A stretch of DNA of 64,000 nt, taken from Shouchella miscanthi. GTDB taxonomy: Bacteria > Bacillota > Bacilli > Bacillales > Bacillaceae_D. Below the pieces are notes generated by a model that saw only the letters and a program-made list of their open reading frames with translations, made no database searches and was not told the DNA's origin. This document shows positions 1-9,329 of the stretch, one piece after another. Both the position numbers and the translations under genes were made by a program. The stretch is from NCBI RefSeq assembly GCF_007725405.1, contig NZ_CP042163.1, positions 1,736,001 to 1,800,000 of the forward strand, written 5' to 3'. Numbering within the stretch: the first letter of the stretch is position 1; each line of letters opens with the position of its first letter.

Positions 1-266
1 TTTTATGCAGAAGTTGTGTCCATCGAGATGAGCGAGCTTTCCCAGTTTCGTTATCAATGGTGAAGCTTATTCGCACCTTATACTATGTTGATTTAACGAA
101 ATTAGGTTCCATTTCGATTAAGCCAGAAACAAAAGAACGACTTCATCAAATCATATCATCGTACTATCAAGAATACGTTGGTGTGACGCTGAAATCACAA
201 CGCTTTATTGACCAGCTAAAAAAAGTAGATGGCACTCATTTTAAACTTGACGAAAAAAAGGATTAA
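1..266 (+). CDS. recO: DNA repair protein RecO, C-terminal fragment
   Basis: RecO loads RecA at gaps and anneals single strands in the RecFOR repair pathway. Only the last 87 codons are present, because the gene enters from the left edge in frame at base 3. The fragment starts with a CRSC pair, the second half of the RecO zinc knuckle, followed by the helical C-terminal domain (LTKLGSISIKPET, then LKSQRFIDQL), which matches Bacillus RecO. The next gene, glyQ, is its usual Bacillus neighbour, and the glyQS promoter lies inside the last codons of recO. The identity is firm; the N-terminal OB fold is outside the window. Confidence 0.88.
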   Translation, partial: LCRSCVHRDERAFPVSLSMVKLIRTLYYVDLTKLGSISIKPETKERLHQIISSYYQEYVGVTLKSQRFIDQLKKVDGTHFKLDEKKD

Positions 267-275
267 AGGTATGAT
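247..275 (+). promoter_or_regulatory. SigA promoter for the glyQS operon
   Basis: TTGACG at 247-252, a 17-base spacer, and TATGAT at 270-275. The -35 box lies inside the recO coding sequence. Transcription should begin near 282, just ahead of the T-box leader. Confidence 0.65.
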
Positions 276-281
276 AGAAAA

Positions 282-507
282 ATATGACGATATGCTATGA
301 TGAGAGAAGAAATACTGCTTATTCTTATGATTAATAGCGACTTCAGGGTGGTGTGAGCTGAAGAATCAGGAGCGTATGAGGCACTCTTTGAGCATGTGAA
401 CTGTAAAGTGATTAAACACGTTTGTGTTTAATAAGTAGGGTGGAACCGCGGGTAACTCTCGTCCCTATGCCGATAGTAGGCATAAGGATTGAGGGTTTTT
501 TGTTTTT
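282..507 (+). promoter_or_regulatory. T-box riboswitch (tRNA-Gly sensing) upstream of glyQS
   Basis: The conserved T-box sequence AGGGTGGAACCGCG is at 437-450, followed by a terminator hairpin at about 457-495 and a T-run. Stem I and the specifier loop must lie in 282-420. In glyQS leaders the specifier reads a glycine codon; I did not assign the exact triplet. Uncharged tRNA-Gly is expected to stabilise the antiterminator and allow read-through into glyQ, so the operon responds to glycine starvation. Confidence 0.93.
457..507 (+). terminator. T-box regulated terminator
   Basis: CTATGCC at 465-471 pairs with GGCATA at 479-484 in a longer imperfect stem, followed by a T-rich tract (TTTTTTG). 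Its 5' side overlaps the part that must pair with the T-box bulge in the antiterminator. Confidence 0.8.
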
Positions 508-523
508 ATTAAGGAGGGTAAAC

Positions 524-1405
524 ATGAACATTCAAACGATGATATTAACATTGCAGTCCTATTGGGCAAAGCAAGGCTGTATAATTATGAACGCCTATGA
601 CACTGAAAAAGGTGCGGGTACGATGAGTCCGCATACATTATTACGAACAATCGGTCCAGAACCGTGGAATGTAGCTTATGTAGAGCCATCAAGGCGACCG
701 GCAGATGGACGCTATGGAGAAAACCCGAACCGCTTATATCAGCATCACCAATTCCAAGTGATTATGAAACCTTCGCCAAACAATATTCAAGAACTGTATT
801 TGGAAAGCCTTAAAGCGCTTGGTATTAATCCGCTTGAACATGATATTCGATTTGTTGAAGACAACTGGGAAAACCCAACATTAGGCTGTGCGGGTCTTGG
901 GTGGGAAGTATGGCTAGATGGAATGGAAATAACACAGTTTACGTATTTCCAACAAGTAGGTGGCATGGAAGCATCCCCTGTTTCCGCTGAAATTACTTAC
1001 GGGATTGAGCGATTAGCAACGTATATTCAGGAAAAAGAGAATGTATTTGATTTGGAATGGGTAGAGGGTTTCACGTATGGTGACATTTTTCTCCAACCTG
1101 AGTTTGAGCATTCTACATATACATTTGAAGTATCAGATAGTGAAATGCTCTTCCAGCTATTCAATACGTACGAGAAAGAAGCAACTCGTGTACTAGACCG
1201 TAACCTTGTTTTCCCGGCTTATGATTATATTTTAAAGTGTTCACACGTATTTAATCTACTTGATGCTCGTGGTGCGATCTCAGTAACGGAACGCACGGGA
1301 TACATAGGTCGTGTCCGTACCCTCGCTCGGAAGGCTGCAAAGCATTATTACGAGGAACGCGAAAAACTTGGATTCCCGATGTTGAAAAAGAAGGAGGCAA
1401 ACTAA
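524..1405 (+). CDS. glyQ: Glycyl-tRNA synthetase alpha chain
   Basis: GlyQ is the catalytic subunit of the alpha2-beta2 glycyl-tRNA synthetase and makes glycyl-adenylate for charging tRNA-Gly. The 293-residue protein has the class II motif 2 region at about residues 54-70 ([17 protein letters not shown]) and the usual family length. The start at 524 is chosen because AAGGAGGG at 511-518 sits 5 bases upstream. Longer in-frame starts would run through the T-box terminator. The stop codon overlaps the glyS start by one base (TAATG), so the two chains are translationally coupled. The T-box controls both. Confidence 0.96.
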   Translation: MNIQTMILTLQSYWAKQGCIIMNAYDTEKGAGTMSPHTLLRTIGPEPWNVAYVEPSRRPADGRYGENPNRLYQHHQFQVIMKPSPNNIQELYLESLKALGINPLEHDIRFVEDNWENPTLGCAGLGWEVWLDGMEITQFTYFQQVGGMEASPVSAEITYGIERLATYIQEKENVFDLEWVEGFTYGDIFLQPEFEHSTYTFEVSDSEMLFQLFNTYEKEATRVLDRNLVFPAYDYILKCSHVFNLLDARGAISVTERTGYIGRVRTLARKAAKHYYEEREKLGFPMLKKKEAN

Positions 1406-3492
1406 TGGATAGAAAACCATTTCTCCTTGAAATAGGATTAGAAGAACTTCCAGCCAGATTTGTAACAGATGCAGTGAAACAACTAGAGCAGAATGTGCAG
1501 CAGTGGTTAAAAGAGCAAAAGCTTGAGTATAGCCGCACACAGGCTTTTTCAACGCCACGAAGATTAGCGATTATCATTCATGACCTTGCTTCAAAACAAG
1601 AAGATTCATCTAGTAAAGCAAAAGGACCAGCAAAGAAAATTGCATTAGATGACAATGGCGACTGGACGAAAGCAGCTTTAGGATTTGCGCGATCACAGAA
1701 AGTTGAACCGGAAGCTCTTACAATTGAAGCACATAAAGGTGTGGAATATGTTTTTGCTACATCCTTTTCTGAAGGTGTGCAAACAGTCGACATTTTACCA
1801 AGCTTAGAGAAGGTCATTATGAGTCTGAATTTCCCGAAACGCATGAAATGGCATACGTTTGACTTACGCTATGCACGACCAATACGTTGGTTAATTGCCA
1901 TGTACGGTCAGGAAGTCATTCCATTTTCAATTGCGGAAGTAAAAACTAGTCAGACTACAAGAGGTCACCGTTTCTTAGGAGATGAAGAAATTGAGATAGC
2001 CACTCCTGAAAGTTACGAAACGCGTTTACTTGAAAACTACGTAATTGTTGATGCTAAGAAAAGGAAGCAAGCCATTCGTTCTCAACTAAAGGACATGGAA
2101 GCAACGAAAGATTGGGTTATTCCTGTAAATGAAGACCTTCTTGAAGAAGTAAACAATTTAATTGAATATCCAACTGCCTTAAGTGGTGGGTTTGAAGAAA
2201 AATACCTTCAATTGCCTAAAGAAGTATTAATTACGACTATGAGAGAACACCAGCGTTACTTCCCGGTTGAATCAACTGAAGGCGCGTTACTTCCATACTT
2301 TGTGACGGTCAGAAACGGGAATGAAGAGCATATTGAAAATGTATCGAAAGGAAACGAAAAGGTACTTCGGGGACGCTTTGCTGATGCTGCATTCTTTTAT
2401 GAAGAAGACCAGAAGCTTTCTATAGAAGATTGGAATAAAAAACTCGAAACCGTAGTGTTCCATGAATCGATTGGGACAATTGCCGAAAAGGTTACTCGTA
2501 CAAAAGAGCTTGCGGTATGGTTAGCAAGAAAAGAGGCGTTGTCAGCTGAAGAAGTGACATTAGTAGAACGCGCTGCATCCATTGCGAAATTTGATCTTGT
2601 AACAAATATGGTGGGTGAATTTCCTGAGTTACAGGGACAAATGGGGCAGGATTATGCATTAAAGTCGAATGAACATGCTCAAGTGGCGAGAGCGATTTAT
2701 GAACAATATCTACCGCGGTTTTCAAATGATATTCTCCCACAAACAGCAGTTGGCTCTATGCTATCCTTAGCAGAAAAGCTCGATACCGTATTATCTTGTT
2801 TTGCAATTGGATTAATTCCAACAGGTTCTCAAGATCCTTATGCGTTAAGAAGGCAAGCAAACGGGGTAGTCCAAATTTTATTAGAAACCAAATCAGCCCT
2901 TTCTCTTGAAATGATCATTGAGCATTGGGTGGATACATTAAATAAAAAAGGATTTATGACGGCTGGTGTCGAATCTACTAAAGAAGAAGCCATTCAATTC
3001 TTTTTAAGTCGGTTTAAGCATCTCATGATCGATTCAGGCTATCGATACGATGTTGTAGAAGCTGTATTATCGGCACCGATCGTAGATGTTTATTCCATGT
3101 TTGCTAAAGCAGAAGCCATAAATGAACAGCTTAATGAGCCTGCGTTTAAAAAAGCAGTTGAAGCGTTAAGTCGGGTCACGAATTTAGCACAAAAGGCAGA
3201 AACTGATACTACAATTGATGAATCGTTGTTTGAAAATGAATCGGAGACAAAGCTTTTAGCAGCGACGGTGGAAGTGGAGATGAGTTTAGTTGAAGCTTGG
3301 AAGCAGCATGATGCAATCGCTGCGTACAACATCTTAGAAGCGTGTCAAGATGCGATTCACTCATTTTTCGAGCAAACGATGGTTATGGTTGAAGATCCAG
3401 ACGTACGAGCCAATCGCTTAGCTTTGTTAAAAAGGTTAGCGCATTCCATTCAATCCTTTGCTGATTTTCAACAAATTGTCTTTTCTTCGTAA
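1405..3492 (+). CDS. glyS: Glycyl-tRNA synthetase beta chain
   Basis: GlyS (695 residues, usual length near 690) is the beta subunit. It binds tRNA-Gly and is needed for aminoacylation by GlyQ. It opens with the family signature LLEIGLEELPARFV and carries the HD-like middle region and a helical anticodon-binding C terminus (around RVTNLAQKAE and the final 100 residues). The SD AAGGAGG lies just before the overlapping start. No terminator is visible after it, and ccpN follows within about 30 bases, so transcription probably continues. Confidence 0.96.
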   Translation: MDRKPFLLEIGLEELPARFVTDAVKQLEQNVQQWLKEQKLEYSRTQAFSTPRRLAIIIHDLASKQEDSSSKAKGPAKKIALDDNGDWTKAALGFARSQKVEPEALTIEAHKGVEYVFATSFSEGVQTVDILPSLEKVIMSLNFPKRMKWHTFDLRYARPIRWLIAMYGQEVIPFSIAEVKTSQTTRGHRFLGDEEIEIATPESYETRLLENYVIVDAKKRKQAIRSQLKDMEATKDWVIPVNEDLLEEVNNLIEYPTALSGGFEEKYLQLPKEVLITTMREHQRYFPVESTEGALLPYFVTVRNGNEEHIENVSKGNEKVLRGRFADAAFFYEEDQKLSIEDWNKKLETVVFHESIGTIAEKVTRTKELAVWLARKEALSAEEVTLVERAASIAKFDLVTNMVGEFPELQGQMGQDYALKSNEHAQVARAIYEQYLPRFSNDILPQTAVGSMLSLAEKLDTVLSCFAIGLIPTGSQDPYALRRQANGVVQILLETKSALSLEMIIEHWVDTLNKKGFMTAGVESTKEEAIQFFLSRFKHLMIDSGYRYDVVEAVLSAPIVDVYSMFAKAEAINEQLNEPAFKKAVEALSRVTNLAQKAETDTTIDESLFENESETKLLAATVEVEMSLVEAWKQHDAIAAYNILEACQDAIHSFFEQTMVMVEDPDVRANRLALLKRLAHSIQSFADFQQIVFSS

Positions 3493-3522
3493 CTAGTGTT
3501 CAGGTTAGAGAGGTGAGTTCAA

Positions 3523-4158
3523 ATCGAACTTTCAATTAGACAGCAACACATTATTGATATTGTCAAAGAAAATGGACCAATTACTGGTGAACATATAGCG
3601 GAGCGTTTGTCTTTAACAAGGGCAACACTCCGCCCTGATTTAGCCATTCTAACAATGTCTGGTTTTCTCGATGCCAGACCGCGGGTTGGTTATTTTTATA
3701 CTGGAAAGACAGATTCACCTGCTCTATCGGATGAAATTCAAAAGATCAAGGTTCATCATTATCAATCAAGGCCTGTAATCGTTGAACAATCCACCTCTGT
3801 ATATGAAGCCATCTGTACAATGTTTTTGGAAGACTGTGGCACGTTGTTTATTGTTGATAAACAGTCAACGCTAGTAGGAGTTGTATCTCGAAAAGATTTA
3901 CTACGAGCAAGTATGGGTGGACAAGCAATTGAAACAACGCCTGTTAGTATTATTATGACGCGAATGCCTAATATTACGATGTGCGAAAAAGAAGACTCTA
4001 TTATAGAAGTTGCTCATAAGCTGATTTCAAGACAGATTGACGGGTTACCGATCGTGAAAAAAGTGGATGTAGGTTCAGGATATGAAGTAGTTGGGCGTAT
4101 AACAAAGACGAACATGACTTCTTTATTAGTGGATCTTGCTAAGAATGAAGGAACATAA
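3523..4158 (+). CDS. ccpN: CcpN-like CBS-domain repressor, abnormal start region
   Basis: CcpN represses gluconeogenic genes (gapB, pckA) during growth on glucose. The product shows an N-terminal winged helix (GPITGEHIAERLSLTRATLRPDLAIL) and two CBS domains (EAICTMFLEDCGTLFIVDKQ; SIIMTRMPNITMCEKED), as in B. subtilis CcpN. The reading frame is open from 3517, but no ATG, GTG or TTG precedes the TTG at 3607, which would cut off most of the helix-turn-helix. A GTG at 3513 would give M-S-S and then the family sequence only if one A of the AAA at 3521-3523 were absent. Alternatively AGGTGA at 3511-3516 could serve an ATC start at 3523. The coordinates given assume the latter. yqfL follows by 15 bases, the usual partner. 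Confidence 0.8.
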   Translation: MELSIRQQHIIDIVKENGPITGEHIAERLSLTRATLRPDLAILTMSGFLDARPRVGYFYTGKTDSPALSDEIQKIKVHHYQSRPVIVEQSTSVYEAICTMFLEDCGTLFIVDKQSTLVGVVSRKDLLRASMGGQAIETTPVSIIMTRMPNITMCEKEDSIIEVAHKLISRQIDGLPIVKKVDVGSGYEVVGRITKTNMTSLLVDLAKNEGT

Positions 4159-4173
4159 GGAGGGCTGTTCTTA

Positions 4174-4986
4174 ATGACGCAAACGGAACGCTTAATTGTA
4201 TACATTGTATCGGATTCAGTTGGAGAAACGGCTGAGCTGGTAGTGAAAGCAGCGGTAAGCCAATTCAACGGATCAAATGTTGAAATTCGCCGTATTCCTT
4301 ATGTAGAGGACAAAGGAACAATCCAAGAAGTAGTTCAAATTGCTAAAAAAGTGAAGGCGTTAATTGCCTTCACACTCGTTGTCCCAGAGATAAAAAATTA
4401 CTTGCTTGAAGTTGCAAAAGAAGCCAACGTGGAGACAGTTGACATTATTGGGCCGGTACTAGGGAAAATAAATCAACTTACGAATGAGCAACCTCGCTAT
4501 GAACCAGGCTTAATTTATCGTTTAGATGAAGATTATTTTAGGAAAGTCGAGGCCATTGAGTTTGCAGTTAAATATGATGACGGCCGAGATCCAAGAGGAA
4601 TTATTTTAGCGGATGTTGTGCTTATTGGTGTGTCAAGAACATCAAAAACACCACTATCCCAATATTTAGCGCATAAGCGTTTGAAGGTAGCGAACGTTCC
4701 CTTAGTTCCAGAAGTTGAACCGCCTGAAGAGCTATTTAAGATCTCAAATAAAAAATGCATCGGTTTGCGTATTAGTCCAGAGAAGCTTAATAGCATTCGT
4801 ACGGAGCGCTTAAAAGCTTTAGGATTAAAGTCAGAAGCAAATTACGCCAATATTAATCGCATTAAACAAGAGCTGGCGTATGCTCAAGAAGTCATGGAAC
4901 GAGTGAATTGCCCTGTAATTGATGTTTCGAATAAAGCAGTGGAGGAAACAGCGAATTTAATTTCTAATATGTTCCAAAAACATTGA
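4174..4986 (+). CDS. yqfL: Bifunctional kinase/pyrophosphorylase regulating PPDK or PEP synthase
   Basis: This DUF299 protein (270 residues) phosphorylates and dephosphorylates a threonine next to the catalytic histidine of pyruvate,phosphate dikinase or PEP synthase, using ADP and phosphate. The P-loop-like motif GVSRTSKT is at 152-159 and the family opening [13 protein letters not shown]-like segment is at 8-21. AAGGAGG precedes the ATG. It sits directly after ccpN, as in B. subtilis, which fits a shared role in switching between glycolysis and gluconeogenesis. A hairpin terminator follows. Confidence 0.93.
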   Translation: MTQTERLIVYIVSDSVGETAELVVKAAVSQFNGSNVEIRRIPYVEDKGTIQEVVQIAKKVKALIAFTLVVPEIKNYLLEVAKEANVETVDIIGPVLGKINQLTNEQPRYEPGLIYRLDEDYFRKVEAIEFAVKYDDGRDPRGIILADVVLIGVSRTSKTPLSQYLAHKRLKVANVPLVPEVEPPEELFKISNKKCIGLRISPEKLNSIRTERLKALGLKSEANYANINRIKQELAYAQEVMERVNCPVIDVSNKAVEETANLISNMFQKH

Positions 4987-5093
4987 TTGGAAACTGTTTA
5001 CTGTTCAAACGCTATGTTTTGAAGTATAATTGCCAATTGGGACTCTAATTTTGCAGAATGTATGTATAAATAGGGGATAGATCAAATAAATTT

Positions 5094-5122
5094 AAAAAGT
5101 CAAGACTTTTTCTCGTTTTTTT
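5094..5122 (+). terminator. Terminator after yqfL
   Basis: AAAAAGTC/GACTTTTT hairpin with a two-base loop, followed by TCTCGTTTTTTT. It separates the glyQS-ccpN-yqfL unit from the dnaG-sigA operon. Confidence 0.65.
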
Positions 5123-5209
5123 GGTAATGATAGTAAAGAAGATGAAAGAGCAATGGGTTTCGACAGTTTCTTGTTTTTTTCGTCAAATAAGAAGGAGATC
5201 AAACCTTAA

Positions 5210-5230
5210 ATGTTGAATGATACTGTATGA
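5210..5230 (+). other. Six-codon leader reading frame coupled to yqxD
   Basis: The only strong ribosome site here, AAGGAG at 5192-5197, faces ATG at 5210, which encodes M-L-N-D-T-V and then TGA. The TGA overlaps the yqxD start as ATGA. yqxD has no good SD of its own, so translation may depend on re-initiation. The 12-base spacing is long, so this is tentative. Confidence 0.35.
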
Positions 5231-5673
5231 GTTCAACGGTGTACGTTGATGCAGATTCTTGTCCTGTAAAAGAAGAAATCATTAAACTTTGTGATCAATA
5301 CAAAAAAGAATTGGTCTTTGTGTTTTCATATGCACATAATATGGTCTTGCCTGAGCATGTAAAAACCGTACAAGTTGATGTGGATAAAGAAGCAGCAGAT
5401 CTGTATTTACTGCAAGCTGTTTCTCGTGGCGACGTATGTATCTCTCAAGATCACGCACTTGCTTCTTTGTTACTTATTAAAGGCGTGACTGTGCTATCGC
5501 CTCGTGGCCATGTATACATGGAAGAAGAGATGTCGAGCATGTTACAGTCTCGTTATGCAGCACAAAAGGCTAGAAGAGCGGGAAAAAAAACAAAAGGTCC
5601 GCGGAAATTTACTGCCACAGACCGAGAGCAATTTGTGCATTCACTTGAACAAGTTCTTAGCACTGGTAATTGA
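5227..5673 (+). CDS. yqxD: YaiI/YqxD family protein (DUF188)
   Basis: Conserved protein of unknown biochemical function with a PIN-like fold. The family opening VYVDADSCPVK is present at residues 4-14, and the tail is basic (KARRAGKKTKGPRKFT). At 148 residues it is a little shorter than the B. subtilis protein. It is the first gene of the operon before dnaG and sigA, the standard macromolecular synthesis arrangement, with about 20 bases to dnaG. The frame is closed by TGA at 5218, so the ATG at 5227 is the earliest possible start. Confidence 0.88.
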   Translation: MSSTVYVDADSCPVKEEIIKLCDQYKKELVFVFSYAHNMVLPEHVKTVQVDVDKEAADLYLLQAVSRGDVCISQDHALASLLLIKGVTVLSPRGHVYMEEEMSSMLQSRYAAQKARRAGKKTKGPRKFTATDREQFVHSLEQVLSTGN

Positions 5674-5692
5674 AGGAATAGGTGAGAGCTGT

Positions 5693-7504
5693 ATGTCTGT
5701 GAAAATTCCTGAAGAGAAATTAGCCGAAATAAGGAACGCGAGCGATATTGTCGATGTTATCGGGGACTATGTGCAATTAAAGAAAAACGGTCGACAATAT
5801 GGTGGACTATGTCCTTTCCACGATGAGAAAACTCCTTCTTTTTCTGTCTCTGAAGAAAAGCAAGTTTATCATTGCTTTGGCTGTGGTGCTGGTGGGAACG
5901 TTTTTACCTTCTTGCAGGATTTGGAGGGATGGTCTTTTGCGAAGACCGTGGCTCACTTAGCCGGAAAGGCGAAAATCTCTTTACCGCAAGTAGTTGAATC
6001 TAACGAGAATCAAGTTTATGAAGATACTTCAAAAGTTGATGCAATGAAGAAAGCTCACCAGTTAGCCGCTTCGACGTATCACAGTATTTTTATGTTCACG
6101 GAAGAAGGTTCTCCAGGGCGTGTTTACGCTCAAGAGCGTTATTTTACAGAAGCTCAAATTGAGCATTTTAAAATAGGGTATGCGCTTGACGAGTGGGAGA
6201 CGTTAGCGAAGGTGCTTGAGCAAAATGAGTTTGATTTAACGATTATGGAAGAAGCTGGTCTAGTAGCAAAGCGAAAAACAAGTGGCTACTATGATTTATT
6301 CCGCAATCGTTTAATTTTTCCTATATCCGATAATAATGGTGACATTGTCGGTTTTGGAGGAAGAATTGTTGGTGAAGGCCAGCCAAAGTATTTAAATAGT
6401 CCAGAGACACCTATTTATCAAAAAGCAAAGACGCTGTTTCATATGTTTGAAGCACGGCCGATTATTCGTAAAAAAAATAAAGCCTATTTGTTTGAAGGGG
6501 CATTGGACGTAATGGCTGCCTGGAAAGCAGGAATTGAAAATGCCGTGGCGACATTGGGTACAGCTTTAAGTCAAGATCATGCAAAGCTACTTCGGCGTAA
6601 CGCTGAAGACGTTATCCTTTGCTATGATGGTGATAAAGCGGGCCGTGAAGCCATTCGAAAAACCATTCCTGTGCTCGAAAATGTAGGTTGCCAGATTCAA
6701 GTCTGCTTATTGCCGGACGGTTACGACCCAGACGACTATGTAAAGGAGTTTGGCGAAGAAGCCTTGAAAGCCTATTTAGAAGAAGAGCTTTTATCCGTAA
6801 TGGCTTTTAAGATGTATGACGCTAAACAAACAAAAAACCTTCAAAATGAAGGAGAACGTCTTAAGTATATTGAAGACATGCTTGAAGCTATTGCGCGATT
6901 AGAATCGATTGAGCAAGAACATTATCTAAAGCAGCTATCAAATGAATTTAATCTTTCATTCCAAGTTCTTCATCAAGAGATGATGCGCAAAGAAAGAAAG
7001 GCTACGCCGCCGCGTCAGCAACAGCAGACTGAACGGCATAAAGACACGGTTAAATCTCATCACGCATTTCAAACGTCTCGTCCAGTTGCTGCCCACATTA
7101 AAGCAGAACGAATGCTTCTCGGGTATATGCTACAAGACGAAGAAATGATTTGGAGAGTAACAGAGCGTTTGCAAGATGGCTTTAATATAGATGAACACCA
7201 AGCTCTGTATGCTTACTTAATCTCCTTTGTTTCGCAACATCCAGAAAAGGGAATAAAGGAGTTTATAGAGAGTCTAGAAGACCAAAAGCTTGCAAAACTA
7301 GCCGCTTATTTGCTTATGCAAGATGTCAAATTAGAGTGTACAGATGCTGAGTTAGACGATTATATTAAGAAAATTGAACAATACCCTAAACTATTACAAA
7401 TTAAAGAAAAGCAGCAAGCGGCTCGTCTAGAGCAAGATCCAATTCTCGCTGCGCAGAAACAAATGGAGCTCATACGCAAAAAAAGAGAACTGCTAGGTAA
7501 GTAA
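5693..7504 (+). CDS. dnaG: DNA primase
   Basis: DnaG makes RNA primers for the lagging strand. The 603-residue protein has an N-terminal CHC2 zinc ribbon (C40, H43, C61, C64), the RNA polymerase core and TOPRIM domain in the middle (around [11 protein letters not shown] and [12 protein letters not shown]), and a C-terminal helicase-binding domain. The start at 5693 is chosen over longer in-frame options because AGGTGAG lies just upstream and because [10 protein letters not shown] matches the known family start and length. It is followed 31 bases later by sigA in the same operon. Confidence 0.97.
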   Translation: MSVKIPEEKLAEIRNASDIVDVIGDYVQLKKNGRQYGGLCPFHDEKTPSFSVSEEKQVYHCFGCGAGGNVFTFLQDLEGWSFAKTVAHLAGKAKISLPQVVESNENQVYEDTSKVDAMKKAHQLAASTYHSIFMFTEEGSPGRVYAQERYFTEAQIEHFKIGYALDEWETLAKVLEQNEFDLTIMEEAGLVAKRKTSGYYDLFRNRLIFPISDNNGDIVGFGGRIVGEGQPKYLNSPETPIYQKAKTLFHMFEARPIIRKKNKAYLFEGALDVMAAWKAGIENAVATLGTALSQDHAKLLRRNAEDVILCYDGDKAGREAIRKTIPVLENVGCQIQVCLLPDGYDPDDYVKEFGEEALKAYLEEELLSVMAFKMYDAKQTKNLQNEGERLKYIEDMLEAIARLESIEQEHYLKQLSNEFNLSFQVLHQEMMRKERKATPPRQQQQTERHKDTVKSHHAFQTSRPVAAHIKAERMLLGYMLQDEEMIWRVTERLQDGFNIDEHQALYAYLISFVSQHPEKGIKEFIESLEDQKLAKLAAYLLMQDVKLECTDAELDDYIKKIEQYPKLLQIKEKQQAARLEQDPILAAQKQMELIRKKRELLGK

Positions 7505-7535
7505 CTCGTCGTTAATTTTGGAAGGAGGGGATCGA

Positions 7536-8657
7536 GTGGCTGATAAACCGTTACGTCCAGTGACTGAAGGTGATCTATCCATCGATCAAGTAAAAGAACA
7601 ATTAGTAGAATTAGGTAAAAAGCGTGGGACCTTAACGTATGCCGAAATTACAGAGAAAATGGCTTCGTTTGAACAGGACGCGGATCAAATGGATGAGTTT
7701 TATGAGTACCTTGGTGAGCAAGGGGTTGAACTCGTGAATGAAGCTGATGATGAAGTCCCATCTATGCAGCAAGTCGAAAAGAATGAAGAAGAATTTGACT
7801 TAAACGATTTAAGTGTCCCTCCAGGAATAAAAATAAACGATCCAGTTCGTATGTATCTTAAAGAGATTGGTCGTGTACCGCTTTTATCGGCTGAAGAAGA
7901 GATCGACTTAGCTAAACGTATTGAGCAAGGTGATGAAGAAGCAAAAAAACGTTTAGCAGAAGCAAACTTACGTCTTGTTGTATCCATTGCTAAGCGTTAT
8001 GTTGGTAGAGGGATGTTGTTTCTCGATTTAATTCAAGAAGGAAACATGGGTTTAATTAAAGCCGTTGAGAAGTTTGATTACGACAAAGGATTTAAATTTA
8101 GTACGTATGCAACTTGGTGGATTCGTCAGGCAATTACCCGTGCCATTGCTGACCAAGCGAGAACAATTCGTATCCCTGTTCATATGGTAGAAACCATCAA
8201 TAAACTCATTCGTGTTCAACGTCAACTTTTACAAGACTTTGGGCGTGAACCAACACCTGAAGAAGTTGGAAAAGAGATGGAGCTAACGCCAGATAAAGTG
8301 CGCGAAATCTTAAAGATTGCACAAGAGCCAGTTTCTTTAGAAACACCAATTGGTGAAGAAGACGATTCTCATTTAGGTGACTTTATTGAAGACCAAGAAG
8401 CTCTTGCACCTTCAGATGCTGCTGCCTATGAGTTGTTAAAAGAACAGCTAGAAGATGTGTTAGACACATTAACTGATCGAGAAGAAAATGTTCTCAGACT
8501 TCGTTTTGGACTTGACGATGGCCGAACGCGTACGCTTGAAGAAGTGGGTAAAGTGTTCGGTGTTACTCGCGAGCGTATCAGACAAATTGAAGCAAAAGCA
8601 TTGCGCAAATTACGTCACCCAAGCAGAAGCAAACGATTAAAAGACTTTCTCGATTAA
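7536..8657 (+). CDS. sigA: RNA polymerase primary sigma factor SigA (RpoD)
   Basis: Housekeeping sigma factor that directs RNA polymerase to TTGACA/TATAAT promoters. The 373 residues contain region 1.1 (about 1-75), region 2 ([17 protein letters not shown] through [12 protein letters not shown]), region 3 and region 4 with its helix-turn-helix ([19 protein letters not shown]). The GTG at 7536 is preferred because GAAGGAGGGG at 7521-7530 is 5 bases away, and because ADKP matches the B. subtilis SigA start. A TTG at 7518 would overlap that SD. It is the last gene of yqxD-dnaG-sigA. Confidence 0.97.
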   Translation: MADKPLRPVTEGDLSIDQVKEQLVELGKKRGTLTYAEITEKMASFEQDADQMDEFYEYLGEQGVELVNEADDEVPSMQQVEKNEEEFDLNDLSVPPGIKINDPVRMYLKEIGRVPLLSAEEEIDLAKRIEQGDEEAKKRLAEANLRLVVSIAKRYVGRGMLFLDLIQEGNMGLIKAVEKFDYDKGFKFSTYATWWIRQAITRAIADQARTIRIPVHMVETINKLIRVQRQLLQDFGREPTPEEVGKEMELTPDKVREILKIAQEPVSLETPIGEEDDSHLGDFIEDQEALAPSDAAAYELLKEQLEDVLDTLTDREENVLRLRFGLDDGRTRTLEEVGKVFGVTRERIRQIEAKALRKLRHPSRSKRLKDFLD

Positions 8658-8663
8658 TGAAGT

Positions 8664-8700
8664 GCACACGGATTCAGCATAGACTGATTTCGTGTGCCTT
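8664..8700 (+). terminator. Terminator after sigA
   Basis: GCACACG at 8664-8670 pairs with CGTGTGC at 8691-8697, with a partly paired interior, followed by a pyrimidine-rich tract. Confidence 0.65.
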
Positions 8701-8907
8701 CCTTGTTTCTATTTTACTTCTTCTTAAAACGGAATGCAAATTGTTGTTGTGAATTTTCTTATAAATCAATTTGAATTTTTTGTGCTATTTTAGGGAAAAG
8801 TAAATTGAAGCCTTTTCATAATGGGCAATTTGAAGTAAACTATAGTAGATTCGTGCTTTTTTATACATATCTAATGGTTAGTTCTAACGAGAAAGGAGAG
8901 CACCTAT

Positions 8908-9279
8908 ATGAAGGGACGTCCGTTAATTCCGTTTGCTTTTATAGCATTATTGGGAATTGTACTTATCGTTGCAATGTCTGCAATTGGTGTTGATCAACGT
9001 GCTAGCATGGATGAAGAAGAAGAAGAGCCTGTTGACATTGGAGATCCCGTTGAATATGGACAAGGTATTGTTGAAAGTTCATGTATAACGTGTCATGCAA
9101 ATGATTTAGGTGGTACTGCTAGTGCGCCAGCGATTAACAATTTAGAGGGACAGTTGTCTCACGATGAAATCGTTGACATTGTAACAAACGGTCAAGGAAA
9201 TATGCCGGCTTTCGGTGGTCAGTTACAGCCTGAAGAAATTGATGCGGTAGCCGAATATTTATTGTCGATGTCGGAGTAG
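8908..9279 (+). CDS. cccA: Membrane-anchored cytochrome c550
   Basis: Small c-type cytochrome that carries electrons on the outer face of the membrane, probably to cytochrome oxidase. It has an N-terminal membrane anchor (about residues 6-26), an acidic linker with five glutamates in a row (36-40), the heme motif CITCH (C59, C62, H63) and the likely axial ligand Met99 in GNMPAF. The length (123) matches B. subtilis CccA, and the position after sigA is conserved. The acidic exterior is typical of alkaliphile cytochromes. AAGGAGAG supports the start. Confidence 0.92.
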   Translation: MKGRPLIPFAFIALLGIVLIVAMSAIGVDQRASMDEEEEEPVDIGDPVEYGQGIVESSCITCHANDLGGTASAPAINNLEGQLSHDEIVDIVTNGQGNMPAFGGQLQPEEIDAVAEYLLSMSE

Positions 9280-9282
9280 GAG

Positions 9283-9308
9283 AGCGGGGGGATAACCCTG
9301 CTTTTTTC
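9283..9308 (+). terminator. Terminator after cccA
   Basis: AGCGGGG pairs with CCCTGCT across a short loop, followed by six T bases. Confidence 0.7.
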
Positions 9309-9329
9309 TTTTGGAAGGAGAAACAACAA

